The position numbers and the translations under genes are program-made. From contig JAJYUA010000036.1 in the NCBI GenBank assembly GCA_021792755.1, positions 1-35,029 on the forward strand: a stretch of DNA of 35,029 bases, written 5' to 3'. The DNA is from Pseudomonadota bacterium (GTDB taxonomy: Bacteria; Pseudomonadota; Gammaproteobacteria; Steroidobacterales; Steroidobacteraceae). The notes under the pieces were generated by a model. That model ran no database searches, was not told the DNA's origin, and saw only the letters and a list, made by a program, of their open reading frames with translations. Positions 7,353 to 14,785 of this stretch are shown here, piece after piece. How positions within the stretch are numbered: position 1 is the stretch's first letter; every line of letters begins with the position of its first letter.

Positions 7353-8252
7353 GTGTCGCATCACGTTGCGCGAGCCAGTCAGATCAGGCCGTTGCCGGCC
7401 TACGGGCAGCACAGCCAAGGATTTCGCCGCAGCTCGGTCGTTGGCAGGGCATGCCACGCCGTGCACACCGATCTTGGATTCTGCGAGCTCGATGCGGGCG
7501 GACGGGTCGACGTGCATGTGCAATCGTTCGAGGAGCTCTTTTACGTGACCGAGGGCAGCCCCGTCTTGATCCTCGATGGTCGCGGTTACCCGATGTGTCC
7601 CGGCGCCTGCGGCGTGATTCCGATCGGTACGCCACACGCCTGGCGCGGAGCGGACGAGGGCACCGCGAGGTGGATCGACATGCTGACGCCGATTCCACGC
7701 GACGGCAGCGGTCCCGGCGACTTGTTCTTCCTCGGTCGACCTGAAGGCGTGCGGATCGAGCCACTCGATATCCGCGATCCGCGCACGCTGCATTTCTTTC
7801 GCATGACCGATGACGACATCACGCTCGAGAAGCTCAAGGTGGGCGCGCGGGTGGATGCTCCGACCGTCTCCGCCAGCATGGCGACCGCGTTGCTCGCCTA
7901 CAGCGGCATCGCGGTGAAGATGTTGGTGGACCAGAGAATGTCCGCGGCGCTGGCCACGATGTTCATGGTCGAGTACCAGCCGGGCGGTGTGGCGCACGAG
8001 CACGACCATCCGCTGGAGGAGAGCTACACCATCTTGAAAGGGCAGGTCGAGGCGGTCGCCGACGGCGTCACCTATGTGCTGAAGGAGGGCGATGTGCTGT
8101 GGAGCGCGGTGGGTTGCGTGCATGCATTCCGCAACCCGAGCAAGTCCACAGTCCGGTGGCTCGAGACGCAGTCGCCGCAGCCTCCGGCGCGCCATTCTTA
8201 CCGCTTCAATCGTGACTGGGAATACCTGGAAAATAAGATCAGGCGGAAATAG
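7353..8252 (+). CDS. Bicupin protein (two cupin_2 domains), first gene of the catabolic operon
   Basis: A 299-residue protein with two cupin barrels, near residues 40-115 and 200-275. The C-terminal barrel has a complete metal site: H215, H217 or H219, E222/E223 and H257 (motif HEHDHPLEES, then AVGCVHAFRN). The N-terminal barrel has H55, then Q57 where the second His should be, E60/E61 and H95, so it may not bind metal well. One empty and one loaded barrel is a known arrangement, for example in the Mn-dependent ureidoglycine aminohydrolase, and some dioxygenases are also bicupins. The start is the GTG at 7353 with AGAGAGG upstream. The SDR gene begins two bases after the stop, so the genes are surely co-transcribed. 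A hydrolase, isomerase or dioxygenase role on the imported substrate is possible; none is proven. Confidence 0.85.
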   Translation: MSHHVARASQIRPLPAYGQHSQGFRRSSVVGRACHAVHTDLGFCELDAGGRVDVHVQSFEELFYVTEGSPVLILDGRGYPMCPGACGVIPIGTPHAWRGADEGTARWIDMLTPIPRDGSGPGDLFFLGRPEGVRIEPLDIRDPRTLHFFRMTDDDITLEKLKVGARVDAPTVSASMATALLAYSGIAVKMLVDQRMSAALATMFMVEYQPGGVAHEHDHPLEESYTILKGQVEAVADGVTYVLKEGDVLWSAVGCVHAFRNPSKSTVRWLETQSPQPPARHSYRFNRDWEYLENKIRRK

Positions 8253-8254
8253 AC

Positions 8255-8944
8255 ATGACCGGCAGCGCAATCGTCATTGGGGGCACGCAGGGCATCGGCT
8301 TGCAGATCGCGAGCCGGATGTCGATGCGGGGCGAACAGGTGATCATAGCCGGCCGCGACGGACAGCGGTGCGCGGACGTCGCCCGGGAACTGGGGCGCGG
8401 TGCGAGTGGACTCGCCGTGGATCTGGCCAGGCCGCGTGAAATAGCCTCGGCACTGGAGCGGGTGCCGACGGTCCGGCACGTAGTCATAAGCGCCATTCAA
8501 CGCGACGCCAATTCCGTGCGCGACTACGACGTCGATCGCGCGCTCAATCTCGTGACGCTCAAGCTGGTGGGCTATACGCAGGCCGTTCACGCCTTGCTGC
8601 CGAAGCTGGCGCCCGGTGCCTCGATTGTTCTGTTTGGCGGCCTCGCAAAGGAGCGTCCTTATCCGGGGTCGACGACGGTCACGACCGTCAATGGCGCAGT
8701 CGCCACGCTCGTGCACACCCTGGCGGTGGAGCTTGCGCCGGTGCGTGTCAACGCGATCCACCCGGGGATCATAGGCGACAGCCCCGCCTGGTCGGGGAAG
8801 AACCTCGATGCCGTGATCAGCCGCACGCCCACGAAACGCCTGGCTACCATGGGCGATGTCGCGGACGCGGCGCTGTTTCTGCTGGACAACCAGTCGATCA
8901 ATGGAGTGAACCTCAACATCGATAACGGCTGGTTGCTCACCTGA
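8255..8944 (+). CDS. SDR-fold protein lacking the catalytic Tyr and Lys
   Basis: A 229-residue Rossmann protein with the nucleotide-binding motif GGTQGIG (residues 9-15). Strand order and the closing segments are typical of short-chain dehydrogenases: LAVELAPVRVNAIHPG, then the C-terminal SINGVNLNIDNGW. Yet the Tyr-x3-Lys pair is gone. The aligned stretch is TTVTTVNGAV, with Val142 for Tyr and Asn146 for Lys, and the usual catalytic Ser region reads IVLFGGLA. Classical hydride transfer by the Ser-Tyr-Lys mechanism is therefore unlikely. It may bind NAD(P) and catalyse another reaction, use other residues, or serve a non-enzymatic role. The operon position, tight spacing and lack of stops argue for a functional gene rather than decay. 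Fold is certain, activity uncertain. Confidence 0.85.
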   Translation: MTGSAIVIGGTQGIGLQIASRMSMRGEQVIIAGRDGQRCADVARELGRGASGLAVDLARPREIASALERVPTVRHVVISAIQRDANSVRDYDVDRALNLVTLKLVGYTQAVHALLPKLAPGASIVLFGGLAKERPYPGSTTVTTVNGAVATLVHTLAVELAPVRVNAIHPGIIGDSPAWSGKNLDAVISRTPTKRLATMGDVADAALFLLDNQSINGVNLNIDNGWLLT

Positions 8945-8966
8945 GCGGCGCTGCGGAGAAACGCGA

Positions 8967-10409
8967 ATGACGGCGGTACGAGGAGATAATTCCGCGGCTC
9001 GAGCGATTCCGGTCGACTGCGGTGAGGCAGGCCGGCGCGTGCTGATCAAGGGCGGCACGGTGCTCAGCATGGATCCGAAGGTCGGCGATTTCCCCGAGGC
9101 TGACGTGCTGATCGAAGGCGGCACGGTGCTCGCCGTCGGGCCGCACCTCGATGCGACAGACGCGGTGGTCATCGATGCGAGCGGCATGATTGTCATGCCG
9201 GGCTTCATCGACACACATCATCATCAGTTCGAAACTGCGCTGCGCAGCTTTCTTGCCGATGGCATCCTGATCAACGACGGCCATCTGCACGGCGCAGTCA
9301 ACTATTATGAGCACATTCTGCAGAGATTTTCCCTGGCATACCGGCCGCAGGACGTCCATATCAGCGTGCTGTTCGGCTCCCTCGCGCAGCTCGATACGGG
9401 CGTGACCACGGTCATGGATGTCTCGCAGATCCATCACACTCCGGAGCACTCCGACGCCGTCGTGCAGGGGCTGCGGGATGCCGGCCGCCGCTCGGTGTTC
9501 GGCTATTTCGAGGGCTGGGGAGACGGCACGCAGTATCCGCAGGACGCGCGGCGGCTGAAGAAGGAGCATTTCTCTTCCGCCGACCAGCTGCTGACGATGG
9601 TGATGGGCGGAGAGATCTATATTCCAGGCTATGAAAAGTCATGGAGTATCGGGCGCGATCTGGCCGTTGCGGTGGCCCTGCACGTCGTCGGGACCTTCGG
9701 AATGGCCCCGACCTTCGACGAACTGGCGAGGGCTGGGCGGTTCGGTGCGGACAACATCTTCATTCATATGACTGGGATGAGCGACTTTGCGTGGAAAGTC
9801 GCCGCCGACGTGGGGGCGCACGTGTCCCTTGCGGTGCCTATCGAGATGACGATGCGGCACGGGATGCCGCCGTTGCAGAAGGCGCTCGACCTTGGCATGC
9901 AGCCGTCGCTCTCGAGTGACGTGGAATGCACCATGACGGCCGATCCGTTTACGCTGATGCGCAGCGCATTTACGGTGCAGCGGGCTTTTGTCAACGAGGC
10001 GGCGCTCGCAGGCAAGGAGCGGCTTGCGGAACTGCTGAGCTGTCACGATGTGATCCGCTTTGCGACACATGAGGGCGCGAAGGGCCTTGGACTGGACCAC
10101 AAAACGGGCTCTCTGAGCCCAGGCAAGCAGGCCGATGTCGTCCTGCTCGACGCATCCGCGCTCAATGTCGCGCCGCTCAATCATGCGGCCGGCGCCGTTG
10201 TGACGCTCATGGATCGCAGCAATGTCGATACCGTGATGGTCGCGGGCAGGATCCGCAAGTGGCAAGGCAAGCTGCTGGGCGCCGACCTCGGCAAGCTCAG
10301 GCGTGAGCTCGAAGCGAGCCGCGACTACCTCTTCGGTGCTGCGGGCATCGAGCGTGACCTGTTCCGTGGCTGCTCCCACGCTGCAGCGGGGTGCGGCAAA
10401 GGCACATGA
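8967..10409 (+). CDS. Amidohydrolase-superfamily metal-dependent hydrolase (deaminase/chlorohydrolase type)
   Basis: A 480-residue enzyme of the cytosine deaminase/TrzN/AtzB branch. The N-terminal beta-sandwich (VLIKGGTVLSMDP) leads into MPGFIDTHHHQ, which carries the H84-x-H86 metal pair. Further ligands are H239 (ALHVVG), H267 (FIHMTG) and D318 (SLSSDVE). The C-terminal part has the standard GSLSPGKQADVVLLD and the closing sandwich. The Glu that normally lies three residues after the third metal His (HxxE) and acts as acid/base in deaminases is Gly here, so the mechanism may differ. GGAG nine bases before the ATG supports the start. The enzyme would hydrolyse a C-N or C-X bond of a ring or amide, probably an early step of the pathway; the substrate cannot be told from sequence. 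Confidence 0.9.
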   Translation: MTAVRGDNSAARAIPVDCGEAGRRVLIKGGTVLSMDPKVGDFPEADVLIEGGTVLAVGPHLDATDAVVIDASGMIVMPGFIDTHHHQFETALRSFLADGILINDGHLHGAVNYYEHILQRFSLAYRPQDVHISVLFGSLAQLDTGVTTVMDVSQIHHTPEHSDAVVQGLRDAGRRSVFGYFEGWGDGTQYPQDARRLKKEHFSSADQLLTMVMGGEIYIPGYEKSWSIGRDLAVAVALHVVGTFGMAPTFDELARAGRFGADNIFIHMTGMSDFAWKVAADVGAHVSLAVPIEMTMRHGMPPLQKALDLGMQPSLSSDVECTMTADPFTLMRSAFTVQRAFVNEAALAGKERLAELLSCHDVIRFATHEGAKGLGLDHKTGSLSPGKQADVVLLDASALNVAPLNHAAGAVVTLMDRSNVDTVMVAGRIRKWQGKLLGADLGKLRRELEASRDYLFGAAGIERDLFRGCSHAAAGCGKGT

Positions 10410-10525
10410 TGCGCGCGCTCGCTCGATTGGCGGTGGCGCCGCGGGGCCGGTCTCGGCGGTGTGCGGATGCGATCTGATGCGGCGGGGATTCACGTGATCA
10501 GGGATCGGGTTTGCGGGGGAAACTG

Positions 10526-11413
10526 ATGGACATCAAGGTAGGGCTCATCGGCGCCGGCCGCATGGGCTCGGCAATCGTGCGTCGCTTACTGGCTGCCGGC
10601 TGCGATGTGCTCGTGTACAACCGCACGCCGCAGAAAGCGTCGGCGCTTGTGCAGTCGGGTGCACGTGTCGCAAGTTCCATTGAAGCGGCTTGCAGGGGGC
10701 GCGAGCTGGTCATCACCATGGTCGCGGACGACGCGGCTCTGCAGGATGTGCTGCTACGGTCCGGCGGACTGCGCGACAGCCTCCCCGCAGGGGCAACGCA
10801 TGTGGCGATGGGTACGCACAGCGTTGCGGCCATCGGTGCCGCCGAATCGGCCCATCGCGCGGCACGGCAGAATTTCGCGGCGGCACCGGTGCTCGGTCGG
10901 CCCGAGGCCGTGGACGCCGGGCAAGCGGGCATCGTTGTCGGCGGCTCGGCTGCGGCGCTCGCAGCCTGCCGGCAGACGCTGGCGGTCATCGGCCGGCGCC
11001 TGTTCGAGGCGGGAGACGAGGCCGAGAGGGCCGCGGCGCTGAAGCTGACGAACAATTTCGTGTTGGCCGGCTGCATCGAGGTGCTGAGCGAGGCATTCGC
11101 GCTCGTCCGCAAGTACGGCGTGGCGCCCTCCGTGTGTTTCGAAATGCTGACCGAGGGCCTGTTTTCAGCTCCGGCGTACCGCACCTACGGACGCATCATC
11201 GCCGAGCAGAGCTACGACCAGGTGAGCTTTACAGCGCGACTCGGCTTGAAGGACTTGAATCTGGTGCTCGCTGCGGCCGACGCTGCGTGCGTGCCGCTGC
11301 CGAGCGCCAATGTGGTCCGTGATCGCTTGCTCAGCGCCATTGCGCGCGGTGACAGCGATCGCGATTGGTCGGTGATCGCCCGTGAGCAGGCCCGCGCGAG
11401 TGGGCTCGATTGA
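10526..11413 (+). CDS. NAD(P)-dependent beta-hydroxyacid dehydrogenase (3-hydroxyisobutyrate dehydrogenase family)
   Basis: A 295-residue protein starting with the dinucleotide motif GLIGAGRMG (residues 6-14) and VYNRTPQK, the NADP-type region after beta2. The C-terminal all-helical domain carries the family's catalytic Lys173 and Asn177 in ALKLTNNF and the later GLKDLNLVLAAAD segment. The substrate-binding G-G-x-x-G loop region is changed (VLGRPEAVDAG instead of the usual VSGG...A..G), so the substrate may not be a simple 3-hydroxyacid; imine reductase- and glyoxylate reductase-like relatives share this fold. The ATG at 10526 is preferred, with GGGGGA six bases upstream. It lies 116 bases after the amidohydrolase and 15 before the M24 gene. 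It likely oxidises or reduces a pathway intermediate. Confidence 0.88.
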   Translation: MDIKVGLIGAGRMGSAIVRRLLAAGCDVLVYNRTPQKASALVQSGARVASSIEAACRGRELVITMVADDAALQDVLLRSGGLRDSLPAGATHVAMGTHSVAAIGAAESAHRAARQNFAAAPVLGRPEAVDAGQAGIVVGGSAAALAACRQTLAVIGRRLFEAGDEAERAAALKLTNNFVLAGCIEVLSEAFALVRKYGVAPSVCFEMLTEGLFSAPAYRTYGRIIAEQSYDQVSFTARLGLKDLNLVLAAADAACVPLPSANVVRDRLLSAIARGDSDRDWSVIAREQARASGLD

Positions 11414-11428
11414 TTCGGAGATAACGCC

Positions 11429-12682
11429 ATGAAATACAATCGTCCACACGCCACGGCCCCCTGGGGCACGATGGCCAAAGACTGGGAACTCGGGGTCGAC
11501 TACCCAAAGATGGTGCGCCAGCGCTTCGAGCGCGCGCAGAACGCGGTCAAAGCCGCGGGGTTGGGGGCTGTCCTGTGTTTCAACGTCGACAACGTGCGCT
11601 ACGTCACCGGGACACATATCGGTGAGTGGGCGCGCGACAAGTTTGACCGCTACTGTCTCTGCCCGCGCGACGGGGAGCCGTACTTGTGGGATCCGGCGCC
11701 GCCGGCCAAGCGCATCAGCTCTCCCTGGATCGCCGATCGGGTCGCCGCGCCGGTGAGCAACCTGCAGGGCGCCTTGCCGCCGAGGACCGGCGCGCAGAAG
11801 GATTTTGCGAGACAAATCAAGAAGATGCTCGTCCATTATGGGATCGAGCGTGAGCCGCTCGGAATCGACCTGCTCGAGTTGCCGATGCTGCGCGCGCTCG
11901 AGAAGGAAGGCGTCGAGGTCGTCGACGGCCAGCAGGCGATGCTCGATGCCCGCGAGACCAAGACGCCCGAGGAGATCCAGTGCCTGAAGGTCGCCGCCGC
12001 GATGGTCGATGCGACCTACTACGATATCTGCAAGGCGATCCGGCCGGGCATGCGCGAGAACGAGCTGGTGGCGATCGCGAACGACCGCCTCTTCCGCCTC
12101 GGGTCCGAGCGCGTCGAGTGCGTCAATTCCGTCGCAGGTCCGCGCGGCACGCCGCACTGTCACACCTTCTCCGACCGCATCATCCAGCCGGGCGACATGG
12201 TGTACCTGGACATCATGCATTCGTTCAACGGCTATCGCACCTGCTACTACCGCACTTTCGTCTGCGGTGAGCCGAACAAGCACCAGATCGAGGCATACGA
12301 TCTGGCCTCCAAGTGGATCAGCGCCTCGATCGATGCGATTCGCCCGGGCGCGACGGTCGATGACATCGCCCGCGCCTGGCCTGCCGCCGAGGAATTCGGC
12401 TACCGCGACGAGGAGGAGGCTTTTCTCCTGCAGTACGGCCACGGCATTGGTCTGAGCCTGTGGGAGCGCCCGATCATCACCCGGCGCTTCACCGGCCAGG
12501 GCTCGGTGCTGAAGGAGGGCATGGTGTTTGCGGTCGAGACCTGGAAGGGTGCGGCCGACGGTTCCGGTGCTGCGCGCATCGAGGAGGAAGTGGTCGTCAC
12601 GCGCGATGGCTGCGAGGTGATCACGAACTTCCCCTCGCACCGGTTGATCTCCTGCGGCCTACCCGGCTGCGACGTCTTCTAG
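11429..12682 (+). CDS. M24-family (pita-bread fold) hydrolase or lyase, DddP/creatinase-like
   Basis: A 417-residue protein with the creatinase_N domain (about 28-165) and an M24 catalytic domain (about 180-405). The fold is shared by Xaa-Pro aminopeptidases, creatinase, ectoine hydrolase DoeA and the DMSP lyase DddP. The metal site is partly kept: D261 (YLDIMH), H338 (YGHGIGL), E370 (FAVET) and E385 (ARIEEEV). The second metal Asp, expected at 272, is Cys (YRTCYYRTF). That speaks against an ordinary aminopeptidase and for a small-molecule enzyme with one metal, another metal or none. GGAG upstream supports the ATG. It lies inside the catabolic run, after the dehydrogenase and 102 bases before the E1 alpha gene. 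Cleavage of a C-N or C-S bond in a small substrate is the reasonable guess. Confidence 0.88.
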   Translation: MKYNRPHATAPWGTMAKDWELGVDYPKMVRQRFERAQNAVKAAGLGAVLCFNVDNVRYVTGTHIGEWARDKFDRYCLCPRDGEPYLWDPAPPAKRISSPWIADRVAAPVSNLQGALPPRTGAQKDFARQIKKMLVHYGIEREPLGIDLLELPMLRALEKEGVEVVDGQQAMLDARETKTPEEIQCLKVAAAMVDATYYDICKAIRPGMRENELVAIANDRLFRLGSERVECVNSVAGPRGTPHCHTFSDRIIQPGDMVYLDIMHSFNGYRTCYYRTFVCGEPNKHQIEAYDLASKWISASIDAIRPGATVDDIARAWPAAEEFGYRDEEEAFLLQYGHGIGLSLWERPIITRRFTGQGSVLKEGMVFAVETWKGAADGSGAARIEEEVVVTRDGCEVITNFPSHRLISCGLPGCDVF

Positions 12683-12784
12683 AGAGCAAGTTCGACCGGC
12701 GGGCGCTTGGAGACGCAGCACCGCTGCCGGATCCTCAGGCGTGAGGCGCTCGTTTCACGAACAATGATCGGGTGACTTAACACC

Positions 12785-13813
12785 ATGACGGAAAAGACAC
12801 GGCCGAGTGCCGGCGAGACGGCACCAGCGGGGCAGATTTCCCCCGAGAAGCGTCTGGAGATGTACCGGCTGCAGGTTCTGCTGCGTCAGGCGGAGCAGCG
12901 CGCCTACGACTTGTTCCTGCAGAACAAGATCAAGGGCACGAGCCATCTGTCGCTCGGGCAGGAGGCGGTGGCGGCGGGCGCGGCGGCGGCGATGCGCCCG
13001 GGGGATCTTTCCTTCTGTACCTACCGCGGACACGCGCACACGCTCGCGCGCGGTGTGCCGGTCGAGAAGGTGCTCGGGGAACTGATGGGGCGGGACAACG
13101 GATTGATGCGGGGCAAGGGCGGCTCGATGCACCTCACCTCCCTCGAGCACGGCGTGATGGGCTCGTACGCGATCGTCGGGGCGCACCTGCCCATCGCGTG
13201 CGGAGCCGCTTGGCGCGCGCAGTACAAGGGGGACAGTGATGTGTCGGTGTGCTTCTTCGGCGATGGCGCCACCAATATCGGCGCCTTCCATGAGGCACTG
13301 AACTTCGCCGCGTGCCGCAAGCTCCCGGTCGTGTTCGTCTGCGAGAACAACCTTTATATGGAATACACGCCGATCGCGGAGGTCACGGCGGTGAAGCATC
13401 CCGGTGCGGACCGTGCCGGCGCATACGGGCTCGAGCGCATCGTCATCGACGGCAACGACGCGGACGTCGTGTACCTCACGATGTCCAAGGCATTCGCTCG
13501 CGCGCGTGCGGGCGAGGGCCCGTCGCTGATCGAATGTCTGACCTACCGCCACAGCGGACACAGCCGCGCGGATCCGGCGAAGTATCGGCTGCCCGGTGAG
13601 CTCGACAGGTGGAAGGAGCGCGATCCGGTGTCAATCTATCGCAAGCGCCTCGAGGCCGAGGGTGTCCCGGGCGCAACGCTCGATGCGATCGATGGCGAGG
13701 TCCGCCGCGTCGTCGACGACGCCACCCAGGCCTGCGAGGCGGCCCCGTCGACCTCGGAAGATATTTTGTTCACAGACGTCTATGCCGACGGGGGCTGTTC
13801 ATGGCGCAACTGA
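12785..13813 (+). CDS. 2-oxoacid dehydrogenase E1 component, alpha subunit (pyruvate/acetoin dehydrogenase type)
   Basis: A 342-residue thiamine-diphosphate enzyme subunit. The ThDP motif GDG (159-161) ... NN (188-189) is intact, and YRGHAH (80-85), MRGKGGSMHL and RHSGHSRADPAKYR match E1 alpha subunits of the two-subunit type (PDH of Gram-positives, acetoin dehydrogenase AcoA, branched-chain E1). With E1 beta it decarboxylates a 2-oxoacid, or cleaves acetoin, and passes the acyl group to lipoyl E2. The last 13 bases overlap the start of the beta-subunit gene, which implies translational coupling. The 102-base gap before it is the second largest inside the operon. Because it shares an operon with hydrolases, the substrate may be a 2-oxoacid made by this pathway rather than pyruvate itself. 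Confidence 0.93.
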   Translation: MTEKTRPSAGETAPAGQISPEKRLEMYRLQVLLRQAEQRAYDLFLQNKIKGTSHLSLGQEAVAAGAAAAMRPGDLSFCTYRGHAHTLARGVPVEKVLGELMGRDNGLMRGKGGSMHLTSLEHGVMGSYAIVGAHLPIACGAAWRAQYKGDSDVSVCFFGDGATNIGAFHEALNFAACRKLPVVFVCENNLYMEYTPIAEVTAVKHPGADRAGAYGLERIVIDGNDADVVYLTMSKAFARARAGEGPSLIECLTYRHSGHSRADPAKYRLPGELDRWKERDPVSIYRKRLEAEGVPGATLDAIDGEVRRVVDDATQACEAAPSTSEDILFTDVYADGGCSWRN

Positions 13814-14781
13814 CGTACCGCGAGGCGGTGGCACGAGGTATCGCGCAGGAAATGGCTCGCGACGAGAACGTCGTGCTGCTCGGGGAAGATGTCGCCAAGG
13901 CCGGCGGGGTGTTCAAGGCCACCGTGGGCCTGTTCGAGCAGTTCGGGCCGAAGCGCGTGCTCGACACGCCGATTTCCGAGCAGGCCATTCTCGGGGCGGC
14001 CATGGGCGCGGCCATGACCGGTCTTAAGCCGATCGCGGAGATCATGTTCGCCGACTTCCTGGGCGTCTGCTACGACTACATCGCCAACGAGTTTCCGAAG
14101 ACCCGGTACATGACCAATGGCCAGGTCAGCTGTCCGCTGGTCGTGCGCTGCGGAAACGGCGGCGGTGCGCGCTTCGGCGCCCAGCACAGCCAGAGTGTCG
14201 AGAACTGGTGCATGCAGTTTCCGGGGCTGAAAGTAGTCTCGCCGTCTTCCCCGGTGGACGTCATCGGGCTGCTGGCGGCCGCGGTGCGTGACCCCGATCC
14301 GGTCGTGTTCCTGGAGCACAAGTCGTTGTATGCGGTCAGAGGCGAAGTGCCCGATGGGGAAATCCTCGACACGCTCGGGACGGCCAAGATCCTGCGGCCC
14401 GGAGGCGATGCGAGCATCCTTGCGCTTGGGATGATGGTGCCGCGCTCGCTGCAGGCGGCCGAGGCGCTTCAGGAGAGACACGGCATCAGCTGCGAGGTGA
14501 TCGACGTGCGCTCGCTGGTGCCGCTCGACACGCAGTGCATCCTGGGCTCGGTTGCGCGCACGGGCAGAGTATTCACCGTGGAGGAGAATCCACGCCAGCT
14601 GGGCTGGGGGAGCGAGCTCGTCTCGATCATCGCGGACGAGGCATTCTATGACCTCGACGGGCCGGCGGTGCGCATCACGACTCCGAACATCCCGCTGCCC
14701 GCGGCCGATGCGCTCGAGGATCTCGCCATTCCATCCGTCGATCGCATCGTCGAGATGATCCGGCGGTCCTTGACGGCCTGA
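13801..14781 (+). CDS. 2-oxoacid dehydrogenase E1 component, beta subunit
   Basis: A 326-residue transketolase-like subunit with TYREAVARGIAQEMARDE, LLGEDV (Glu29, which assists ThDP), the TPISEQAILGAAMGAAM segment, the GAQHSQS loop and the transketolase C-domain (EVIDVRSLVPLD, VFTVEENP). Length and motifs are those of PdhB/AcoB-type subunits. The ATG at 13801 lies inside the 3' end of the alpha gene; an upstream in-frame extension belongs to alpha-coding sequence and is rejected. Together with alpha it forms the heterotetrameric E1. The next gene, an aldehyde dehydrogenase, begins four bases after the stop. Confidence 0.94.
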   Translation: MAQLTYREAVARGIAQEMARDENVVLLGEDVAKAGGVFKATVGLFEQFGPKRVLDTPISEQAILGAAMGAAMTGLKPIAEIMFADFLGVCYDYIANEFPKTRYMTNGQVSCPLVVRCGNGGGARFGAQHSQSVENWCMQFPGLKVVSPSSPVDVIGLLAAAVRDPDPVVFLEHKSLYAVRGEVPDGEILDTLGTAKILRPGGDASILALGMMVPRSLQAAEALQERHGISCEVIDVRSLVPLDTQCILGSVARTGRVFTVEENPRQLGWGSELVSIIADEAFYDLDGPAVRITTPNIPLPAADALEDLAIPSVDRIVEMIRRSLTA

Positions 14782-14785
14782 TGTC

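Noticed and set aside
11165-12640. 491-residue minus-strand frame opposite the M24 gene
   Set aside because: Fully antisense to a gene with clear motifs; its composition (many His, Arg, Asp) is that of a shadow frame.
13609-13800. N-terminal extension of the E1 beta frame
   Set aside because: The extension overlaps the E1 alpha coding sequence and is Arg-rich; family alignment begins at the ATG at 13801.
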